From NCBI GenBank assembly GCA_026874595.1, contig CM049309.1:40193079-40257078 (forward strand): a stretch of 64,000 nt of DNA. The letters run 5' to 3'. The notes below the pieces were generated by a model. It searched no databases. It was not told the DNA's origin and saw only the letters and a list, made by a program, of their open reading frames with translations. This stretch comes from Sipunculus nudus (lineage: Eukaryota; Annelida; Sipuncula; Golfingiida; Sipunculidae). Positions 56,003-64,000 of the stretch are shown piece by piece. Positions within the stretch are counted from its first letter, which is position 1. Each line of letters begins with the position of its first letter. The position numbers were made by a program, and so were the translations under genes.

Positions 56003-56465
56003 TTGTAAAAAAACCCTTGATAAAATTTATTTTTCTGTCGCCATTTGATCCTAGTGGTCATAGTTATCATTCTCTCTACGTGCAGGTAGTCTGGTATTAC
56101 GGTCACAAAGCTTCATGTTGTCGGTTGTGACTTCATGAAAACAGTCCAGCACGGTCAGGTTTACTTCCATCCCTTCAGGAAGCACGAATTCAAATTCAAA
56201 GCCTCGCTGTTCGGATTACGTCATTGCTTAGTTCTGACTTGCGATGACGCTATACCCATTCTGTTCATTTACTTGAGTTGTACGTCTGCTGTACACGTCT
56301 ACTGACGGGATGCAATTTATGGTTTCATCCACCATGTTAATCCTATTTCATGCCCAAAAAAGGTACCTAGTTTTCCTGAGTCCTGAATTTTAAACTTCAA
56401 TTTTATATTCATAATCAAATACCGGATTTCCGACAGAGATGAGTGCCTATTTATAAACTCTACCA
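56003..56465 (-). pseudogene. Decayed lectin-CUB exon
   Basis: Minus-strand pieces: NCIPSVDVYSRRTTQVNEQN, GYSVIAS, then stops, FEFEFVLPEGMEVNLTVLDC, MKLCDRNTRLP and a counterpart of YRGFL. At least two stops and frame changes, and the lectin half is nearly unreadable. The next sequence (56590 onward) is another module copy rather than an intron, so the unit is rearranged. Confidence 0.75.
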
Positions 56466-56589
56466 AAGAAAATGTCCACAGACCCCCATCTTGTTAACCA
56501 GGAGACAATTTATGTCCTTTGTGTCTAATACAGCCTTCATTAGTCGAACAGAGACGTCACGTCGTTAAAGAAGCACTGTCTATGACGGT

Positions 56590-57150
56590 ATGAAGGTATT
56601 CCCCATGAACTATTTGTTTGGTCCTACAGCTAGCCCCTCTCCACTGTTATAGCCTTATACCGGCTAAATTTGGTATCGTCACCTTGGACATTTGACTTCC
56701 ACATGGTTACCCCGAGGATGTCTGCCGAAAGGAGTACGCGGGGGATGGTACTTCAATGTCCATTTAATGTTTTATCGGGCATTACACGTCCCAGACAGTA
56801 GAACATGGTGCCTCTTCATATGACTATTGTCATTCTTAAACCAAACTATCTGATCAGGACGTAGTACTAAGCTGCAGCTCGCATCAGTATAACAGAAACA
56901 GAGAATAATGTCACACTAACGGCTTATCCATCGTATAATGCCTTATTATAATTATTAAGCACTAGATCCTCAAACTCAAACTTAAAACAGGGTAGCAACA
57001 TGAACATTAAGTTAATAAAATTCCTGGATGCTGGCGCGGTTACATCTGCTGATACAATAAAAGAATAGGAAATTCAAGTCAGTGTTTATGTTATTTGTGT
57101 TCTGAATAGTATTAATAGCTCCGCAGGTAGTATTATTCTTGGAAGCAAAT
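56590..57150 (-). pseudogene. Second-type TM/tail module, copy 4
   Basis: RHPRGNHVEVK then a broken counterpart of the YDT motif near 56690, a TM-like TLFSVSVILMRAAA near 56885-56930, and an INTIQNTN counterpart of INYAQ near 57100. The order is the same as in copy 3. Several stops. Confidence 0.4.
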
Positions 57151-57261
57151 AGAAACTTATATATTAAAAATAAATATATTTACGTACATCGCCTCTCATG
57201 AACAGAAAAGAGGTCGAGATAATATTGTGTAAATTTTTGTAAGAACAAACGAGATCTTGCT

Positions 57262-58030
57262 GTGTCGAAAAATAACACTTCTTTCTTAGAATCTTTTTTT
57301 CACTCCTTAATTCAAATCAATGCATACATGTATACATACATCATAAATGATATAAACAAACAATGCAAATATTTCTGTTGTACCGCTCTTTTTTCATTAC
57401 ATTCTTCTCTCTCTCTATTTCCCTGCCTTTTTCTATTTGTTTTGTATCCACAGTTTATTTCTAAGTTCTTTCCATTTTTCCTCATGTTTCCCGACTTTGT
57501 TTTTCTTTTTTGCAATTTGTTATTCAATTTCTTCGACCCCTTTTAACTTTGAAATATAACCTTTTAAACTCAACTTATTGTCTCCTCTTGATATATACAC
57601 ATATTGCCTGAACATATTTAAAATCTGATTTTTAACCATTCATGATCTATTTCCTAAAAAATACCTAAAATGAGTGCTTTGTCTGTAACCGGTGGTAACA
57701 CTATCCCTGCCCCGTTTAACCTGGTCATTATCTGTAAATATAGTGTGATTGTCACGGGACATCTACAAAAAAGATGATGTATCGTTTCCGGTTCTGAAAA
57801 ACAGTATGTACACATACGTGTTTCACAAAGACCTCATTTATATAACAAATCATTACTAGGTAAAAAATTATGCACAAGTCTAAATTGAAACTGCCTAGAG
57901 AAAGTATCAATGGAAGTTTTGTAGATATTTTGACAAATATGGTTCCACTGAACATCTTCATACAAGTTTTCGATTTTACGTTGTGCTGTAGAAATTTCTT
58001 TCACAGAGTCCACAAAGGTCTCATACACAT
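57262..58030 (-). mobile_element. Decayed LINE ORF2 C-terminus
   Basis: Minus strand from about 58025: NIYKTSIDTFSRQFQFRLVH then NFLPSNDLLYK, and after a frameshift WGLCETRMCTYC, SEPETIHHLF and a Cys, the zinc-knuckle-like C-terminal domain (CxxC, ETxxHLF) of L1/Tx1-type ORF2. A Lys/Arg/Glu-rich tail follows to about 57300, ending in oligo-purine tracts. Stops and shifts show it is dead. Confidence 0.7.
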
Positions 58031-58229
58031 GTTTTGATTATATACTGTCTAGCTTTCTTTCTTAGAATCATGATTTCATCTGTCAATAAAACATTATTAA
58101 GTAACCCAGACGAAATCTTAGATATCTCTGAATTAATTTGTGAAGGCCTGTTATGATAAGCTCTGACCTAATTTCTGTCCGAAATAATCAAACGTGATTT
58201 ATTAAATGGCAGTTTGAGAGTGCATACTT

Positions 58230-58310
58230 ACCTTTCCTGTCCAAGCATGCAGCTTCATATTCAGTTACTCCTCTTGTCGTTCATGTTCATCGCCAGGTAT
58301 TTTAGGATTT
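58230..58310 (-). pseudogene. Broken counterpart of the exon at 46318-46406
   Basis: It shares TATTTAATTGAGAATCTCAG at the acceptor and a GTAAGT donor. One frame gives DEHERQEE, then a stop. See 46318-46406. Confidence 0.4.
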
Positions 58311-58419
58311 CAGCTGAGATTCTCAATTAAATACTTAGCTCACGTACTTAACCCCGGTAGCGGTCCTGACACTAATTTTCAGACAGTTTAGTAATTTACT
58401 TGTTTACATATAAAATATG

Positions 58420-59339
58420 TGATTACATATAAAAAAGAGCCTACTGATGACCTTTATATTTGAATCAATTAGACTGAAATAAAATAAAAAACCCTCAAAC
58501 ATTCATTCAGTTAGGTATAAGGTATTCAAGAAATAATGGCATGTGTACACTAAATAATGATACAGCAAGAAATAGCCGCCTGTTACTCAGAACAATAAAA
58601 CAAACGGAGCCATCCAATCACCAGTCAGATGAACGTTGATGTCAATATTATAATGTTTTAAACTTAGACGATAGCCAGTTGGTAAGCATGCATGGAACAG
58701 GATCATGTAGCTTAATGCAAATATAAATCACAGCAGACATAGGTATAGTTGTTTGATCAATGCAATGTGATATAAGTCCTAAGCCTACATTGTATAAAAC
58801 CGATTTTTTGACGTATTTGTGAACCTTTGTTAACACGTCTATATCATTATATACAGTATATACATTATTTCTAAAAAGATGAATACGGGTATTCTCGAGA
58901 ATAATGGTATTTCATACTTTCATAACATTTACACTCTTTCTATGTTTTAAAACAGGTGATCATTACACTGGTCTGAGGATAATCAATACATACAACAATA
59001 AACACACATATATACATCTTTATATCTTGAAGTAACCAACTTATTTCCTTTAACAGTTATGTTAAGGCACATGGCCGCATTAATTGGTAATACTGTGGGC
59101 ATAATTTTCACTTTCTGTTACAAAAACAAATTGGGCCCTTAACAAAGTGGACAGGGATCCAGAGGAGAAATGTTTTATTTTATTTTATCTTACGTCCCAA
59201 AGAGATAAACAAATACCGACCTTTAATTCAAGTTTATAATATAGAGTGACGTCATGAGACGTATAACCTAATCATATATATAAAAGCAACCCTAATTATA
59301 AATACAAACAAATATGTACTATAAAGTCCATCCGATATT
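58420..59339. other. No recognised gene
   Basis: Weakly colinear with 46500-47330. AT-rich, small ORFs only. Confidence 0.35.
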
Positions 59340-59670
59340 TCTTATGGATGACATTTCTATTTTCTCTTAAAATGCATCCGTCCGGCTGTTACATAAGGAT
59401 GTTGGCGAGAAGAAGGGAGAGCTTTACCCATAATGTATATATGGATATATTTGATACAATTTATTATATCTATAATAACGACTGGCATTATTGGTATTTA
59501 GGAACTGTTTTTTTTAAATATTACTTCGTTTTTGTAACTATTACTCTGATGTATATAATACATAAATCAGTTACCCTGAATCGTTTAAATGAATATATAG
59601 CACGGCTGCCATGAATACATATACTTTTCAAAATTAACACGGGAAGACCATTTCCAGTGTTCATTTGCAG
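59340..59670 (-). pseudogene. Relic of receptor intron; adjoining exons lost
   Basis: GAGAAG..GGGAGAGCTTTACC at about 59410-59430 equals the donor side of stalk exon 39668, and TTAACACGGGAAGA near 59635 equals sequence just before the CUB exon at 40380. The stalk exon itself and the ectodomain exon are missing; a GCGGATCCAG MITE end (about 59674) lies where the latter should begin. Confidence 0.5.
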
Positions 59671-59929
59671 TGGCGGATCCAGAGAGGGGAGCCCAATCCC
59701 CGTTCAGCTGTAACTGTAATCTCGTTCAGCTGTAATCTCATTTTATCGAGTTCTGTCCTTATTATTTAGTAATCAATTTCATTATTTAAATTACCTTTTT
59801 ATTTTTTAGCAATTTAATCATTATTTTAATTACTTTCCATTTCAAAAGTTGAGGATATTAATTAACAGTTCCATGCGATTTACTCCATTGAGATAGCATT
59901 CAAATATATACTAGTATATTGAGAGAGAA

Positions 59930-60122
59930 AGTCCCTCCGTTATCACACTCTGTTCGGTCATAACACCAAGGAACACCCCCCCCCCCCAAAAAAAAAATAG
60001 GTACGGCCTTCGCTTCAGCCTACACAGCTCAGCCTTGGCTGGAATCGGACGTGAAAAATCTCACGGCATTTCGGCTAATTTCGGCCGAGTCCTCTTCGCT
60101 GCCTCTAGACCACAGAAGCCGT
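59930..60122 (-). mobile_element. Degenerate SINE relic
   Basis: On the minus strand, AACGGCTTCTGTGGTCTAGA, then GTGAGATTTTTCACG, ending near the poly-C at 59978. It matches the head and middle of the SINEs at 29455 and 32333. The B box is lost. Confidence 0.6.
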
Positions 60123-60355
60123 TAAGAATGAAAAATTCTGACATTAAACTTGAACATTAAATTATTTTACCATGAGTGCTCCATTCAAAAGATGACATTC
60201 TGCAAGTTATAAACGTAGATGCACATTTCATCATTGACATCAACATGTTATTAGCTAATTTTATGGTTGGACTTTCCAGTCCTATAGAATTTTGCAGAAA
60301 TATAAATATTAAAGACGTCCACAAGTTAACTCCAACCCCCCCCCCCCCCCCCCCA

Positions 60356-60441
60356 GCTCTGTCTGTGCTCAAGTTAATCAACACGGCGGAGGTTGTATCT
60401 ATGCTCGTTTATAAACACGGCGGAAGCCCTGTCTATGCTTA
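60356..60441 (+). pseudogene. Relic of tyrosine-motif tail repeats
   Basis: The plus strand has two or three short units like the NKHNGGSVYAQV unit of the intact tail: SVCAQVNQHGGG, CIYAR then a stop, and in another frame YKHGGSPVYA then a stop. The fragment is preceded by poly-C and has no exon context. It is a third, inverted remnant of the tail exon. Confidence 0.55.
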
Positions 60442-60769
60442 GGTTTCATTGTAGTCACCTTTATAAAACTTCAGACATCGACAAGTTTTTTTTACTTATT
60501 TACTGAGAGTTAAGGACTTTGAAGAAACATTTTGAATTCAGTTTCAGAATATCAGTCACTGGATAAGAAATTTACTTTTCATTACTGTGGCCACCTAACT
60601 TACCTATTTTATTGCAATACCTTGGGTTGAAATATAAAATTGTATTTATATCTACGGGTTGACCTGGTTTGCAAAACAATCACAGGAGGGGTTTCAGATT
60701 TTCTCTTATGTATTATGGTATTATATTAATTATACTCCCCATGAATATTATAGTCGGACTAATTTTATG

Positions 60770-61640
60770 GGGGGGGGGGGGGGGTATTGGTTCGGGGTTT
60801 GGGTTAGGTTCTTTGCCTTTCATATAAGACAGCAGGGGTCATTATGTTAATTAGAATGACATTTGTATGACTTCTTATTCAAGAAAGTTTATAAGAATGC
60901 TCAAAGCCTATATCTCACTGGGCTGCGACAGCTTGCGGCAAATTGCGAACGGCATTCGCAAGAGAGTCTTGGAATATTCGCGCGGTTCTCAATTTCCTCG
61001 CATGATTCACAAACTGTCGCTTCCTTATCAGAAATTTTGAACATGTTAAAAAAATTCGTAAATTTGCATGACAAAAATTTCTCTCAAAATAGTCGCAAAC
61101 TATTCCCAAAATAGTTTCCGGAAGTCAGGAGCTGCGAGAACTGCAAGACAACTTTGCGAGGGTCCGGGAGCTATTCAACTACATTGCGAATGATTTGAAA
61201 TAAAAATGAGAATCTGTCGCATGGGACGCGCAAGTGTAGCAAATTCGCAATTGTTTCATGCGTATGTCGTGCAAATATCATAAAAATGTTGTGAACATTT
61301 CTTAAGAACATCCCACAACATTCGTGCGACAGCTATACGAAATTCAGCTTATGACATTGGTGCAACACTCGGGCGATGTCGTAAACCTGTCGTAAGTACA
61401 ATTCAGTGTGATTGCAAGTGAAAATTGTCGCTAATTCGCGTATTTTCTCGCAATTGTTGTGTCTCCAACTACTCGCAAGCTGTCGCAGCCAAGTGAGATA
61501 CAGGCTTAAATATCTCATCGGTGAGAAAGGGACAGTCGTGAATGTTTTAAGGGGCGGATACAATACTAGTATCTTAAAAGGGTGGCTCATCAACATCAAC
61601 ACAGGTCAACATGTGTACCGGGATTGCTCTCGCACACAGT
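60770..61640 (+). repeat. Inverted copy of 28700-28990, interrupted by a MITE
   Basis: The outer parts (60770-60905 and 61506-61640) are the reverse complement of 28.70-28.99 kb. The middle is a 600-base element. It forms the outer part of the inverted receptor block. Confidence 0.75.
60906..61505. mobile_element. 600-base MITE with about 30-base TIRs
   Basis: The left end GCCTATATCTCACTGGGCTG continues with CGACAGCTTGCG; the inverted right end reads GCCTGTATCTCACTTGGCTG then CGACAGCTTGCG: about 30 of 32 bases match. Internal sequence is rich in TCGCAA/TTGCGA words. The related site at about 28830 lacks it, so this is a filled site with an empty counterpart. No transposase frame. Target duplication not clear. 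Confidence 0.8.
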
Positions 61641-62483
61641 ATACCGGGGAAAAAAACGGCACCAGACTCAAATTCCACTCTTCTTTTCCGTATTAAAGAG
61701 ACCTAACACAGCATATTGAAATAACACTATAAATAGCGTCTTCTTTTTTAAATAAAATGGTAGTGGTAAAATGTTCTGAAACCATTAGCTTACTCCTGTA
61801 CAAGTATGTTAAGATAGTGGTCCGCGCGCAATCACTGGCTCTAACATCAACATAGCGCGAACGCCATCTGAACTGTCTGTTTTGTTTTTCAAGCTTACAC
61901 CCGGGATTTCAAAACCGTACCCGTTCATATTTGGACTACTCCTTGTTTGGGATCTGTCAGCATGTGCAAAATAAAAAACCTCCTGTCACATGGCCTTGTT
62001 ACGGTAAACAGACACACGTGGACTGTTTACTCACACGCATAATCATAGCAAGGTGTTAAACAGCTGAAGGGTTGGTACTGAGACCTTTTCATGAGAGTTT
62101 TGCTTGGAAACTTTTGTGATCCTAACGTTAATTATAACATAGATAAACAAAAATTATTGTAGTTGGGAGATCCACATCTGCTCTATGTGAAATCATGTTT
62201 GCAAACGGCGCTGGTCACCTAGTCGATATCAAACTAATTTTTATCTAACATTTCTGCAATATGGAAAGACCGAACCGGCAAACTGGGATACACGGCCAGT
62301 TGTTTCACAGGGCTAGGTAGCGCAGCGTCACATGATGTCAGTAAAGGAAACTATAAGCACCAGCATTTTTTTATTCCCAAAATGACTATAATATAATTAT
62401 AAACCCGGAAGCTAGTTTTGATCACTATCAGGCTCACAAAGGCATCCCTGATACAACGTCACTCTCATTGTGCATTACATACA
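61641..62483 (+). other. 5' flank of the plus-strand receptor, no gene
   Basis: Holds the inverted partner (about 61970-62115) of 33.4-33.56 kb and sequence similar to 13.9 and 26.1 kb. No ORF of interest. Confidence 0.5.
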
Positions 62484-62562
62484 ATGGCGGTGAAGAAGGG
62501 ATTCATTCAGGCTTTGGTTTTATGTTTCTGTTTTCAAAGAACTTTGCAGATATTTTCCAAAT
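62484..62562 (+). CDS. Signal-peptide exon of the window-end receptor
   Basis: ATG at 62484 encodes MAVKKGFIQALVLCFCFQR and TLQIFSK plus one base before GTAAGT. It is nearly identical to 25798-25876 in inverse orientation, so the two genes share a recent ancestor. Confidence 0.75.
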
Positions 62563-63129
62563 GTAAGTACAATACTGCATGGATGTTTTGAATTGACCAT
62601 ATATATATATTTGTGTGTGTGAATATGTGTTGTTTGTGTGCAATCAGACGATTTCATCTGTAATACATTTCATCAATGTTTAAATACCATTATCAAGATC
62701 TAATAAAACAAATCATAAATATAAGATTATATATACATGCATTTATAACCGGGTTCTAAAATAATGATAGTTATAACACGAGTTACACAAGTGACACCGG
62801 AAGCTTTTCCCTTGACAGGAGCTTAGAAAAAAAATTTTTAAATTCCCATCTCATTTATTTTGACGGACTAGACAAGTTTTTACATTAAAAACACATCAGA
62901 GTTTCGTGAAATATTTTTAAAAAATATATTTCGTTATATTTTTTCAACATTTCGTTAAAATATGTACACATCACTTTCTCGTCAAATTTTTTTTTTAGAT
63001 ATTTTGTTTTATTTGTAAAATTTTTCGTTACAATATATACAAATCACGTCTTGATAAATATCTTTCAAATAATTGTGAGCTGAGTAATGTTCTATGGTGT
63101 GCGTACTTTTTATATCATTTTATTTATAG
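62563..63129 (+). other. Intron of the window-end receptor
   Basis: AT-rich intron with inverse homology to 25175-25797. No other feature. Confidence 0.55.
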
Positions 63130-63708
63130 CTGAGGAAATAATATTAAAATATCCGGACCGGGGCCATGGGGAGAAGACCGTTTCATGCAGCGACAAGGAG
63201 CTTATTATCATCACAGATGTGAACTATTTTACGTACCAACCATATATATATACTCATCTGTGTCACAGGTTTGGCTTGGGACTCATGAATTCTCTCTGCA
63301 GGTTCAAAAACAAATGCACTCTGAGGAAAACATGCACATACAAGCCCTTTATCTTTAAAATATATATCATTTCAAACTGCATCCCACAAGGTTACGTGCA
63401 CAGAACATGTAGGCATATATTCCGTTTAGACAGATCTGACGAGCAGAGCGGATACGGCGTAATTGCTAGTGAAAACTACCCCTAAGCAAAAACAGACATG
63501 ACGTGTACATACGAGTTTGTGCTCAATAAAGGGTTTGAGGTAAACCTGACCGTGCTGGACTGCTATTATACTGTAAAAGTTGAACAAACAAAACTATGTG
63601 ACGACAAAACCAAACTTCCTTTGAAAAAAACATTAACTGAGACATCAAGGATTTCGTATGAACAGATACGGAGGCATAATGAGGGGTTTCTTGCAGTTTA
63701 TCAGACAG
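63130..63708 (+). pseudogene. Lectin-CUB exon with one in-frame stop
   Basis: The 579-nt exon has good acceptor (TTTATAG) and donor (GTGAGT) and correct phases. The lectin half is intact: VSCSDKELIIITDVNY, CHRFGLGLMNS, CRFKNKCTLRKTC, SNCIPQGYV. The CUB half starts SGYGVIASENYP and then has TAA at 63483-63485, where the paralogue has a sense codon, and continues open: MTCTYEFVLNKG, LTVLDCYYTVKV, LCDDKTKL, GFLAVYQTG. Everything else is intact, so this is a very young null allele, a pseudogene or a base error. If real, it would give a secreted lectin-only product of about 140 residues. Confidence 0.8.
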
Positions 63709-64000
63709 GTGAGTTAACAATGCATTCCTTTGCACGGGCACTTGCCATGTCTTCCTTTCATGTTGCTTTGTGTTTTATAGATAAGTAAATAAATAAATAT
63801 TATATATATGCTAATCTATTATAACCCCATTTTCTGTGTCCTTTGTAACCGGATAAAGTCACTTGTGCTCGAAATGTACAGTTTCGCCTTCAATCTCTGA
63901 CTGATAAATAAAAAAAGGCAACTAAACTCGTTAAATTAAATATAATACTGTGAACCCTTCTGTTGAAATTTGGTATGTTATAAGAAACATTTATACATGT
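63709..64000 (+). other. Start of the next intron, matching the window start
   Basis: It runs into the 81 bases (63920-64000) that match 1-83, so the stalk exon of this copy should lie about 30 bases past the end of the window. The ORF reading through the donor to 63788 is intronic. Confidence 0.7.

Larger units (their letters stand above)
50580..59640. repeat. Segmental duplication, copy B
   Basis: See copy A (41200-47500) for the landmarks. Relative to A it lost about 300 bases with the signal-peptide exon near 50950 and gained an LTR-like insertion (54285-54961), an extra module duplication (55.98-57.15 kb) and a LINE relic (57.26-58.03 kb). At its far end 59340-59670 matches the intron between stalk and CUB exons of the intact gene. 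Confidence 0.75.

Overview
The window is eukaryotic: multi-exon genes with GT-AG introns, AT-rich sequence, long (TA)n, (CT)n and (GA)n microsatellites, tRNA-headed SINEs, decayed non-LTR and Ty3/gypsy retroelements, a hAT-like element present in two copies and small MITEs. The protein families (sea-urchin-egg-lectin-like plus CUB ectodomains) and the repeat types suggest an invertebrate, most likely a bivalve or other mollusc. This is inference; no sequence search was run.

Almost every recognisable gene belongs to one clustered family of putative type I membrane receptors. The exon order is signal peptide, one exon with a SUEL/galactose-lectin-like plus CUB-like ectodomain, one or more Thr/Ser-rich stalk exons, a transmembrane exon, and a cytoplasmic exon with repeated YxxV/I motifs. 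All exons up to the transmembrane exon join in phase 1, so stalk exons can be added or skipped without a frame change. I see seven lectin-CUB exon copies (12.5, 24.6, 34.6, 40.4, 47.6, 56.0, 63.1 kb), five signal-peptide exons, three transmembrane exons and four tail exons or relics, on both strands.

Layout: 0-5.1 kb (+) is the 3' part of one copy (stalk, TM, frameshifted tail), with retroelement debris in its large intron. 7.3-8.4 kb (-) is a decayed, different TM/tail module. 11.0-13.7 kb (-) is a dead receptor with a six-unit stalk-exon array. 20.5-25.9 kb (-) is a receptor whose exons splice in silico into a 335-codon ORF with a short basic tail and its own stalk array. 26-33.5 kb is duplicated flank, MITEs and SINEs. 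33.9-35.7 kb (-) is a dead copy with an element inside its ectodomain exon. 37.6-41.9 kb (-) is the best gene: six exons, 517 codons, all phases and splice sites consistent, with three strict ITIM-type motifs. 41.2-59.6 kb is a degenerate segmental duplication (copy A 41.2-47.5, copy B 50.6-59.6) with paired hAT-like elements and several dead exons. 60.3-64.0 kb (+) is an inverted copy of the 24.6-29 kb block; its receptor has one in-frame stop. The first 83 bases and the last 81 bases of the window are almost identical.

Together this looks like a birth-and-death cluster of lectin/CUB receptors with a long tyrosine-motif tail (inhibitory-like) and a short tyrosine-less tail (paired-receptor-like), and tandemly amplified phase-symmetric stalk exons. 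Function (immune or self/non-self recognition) is inferred from architecture only.
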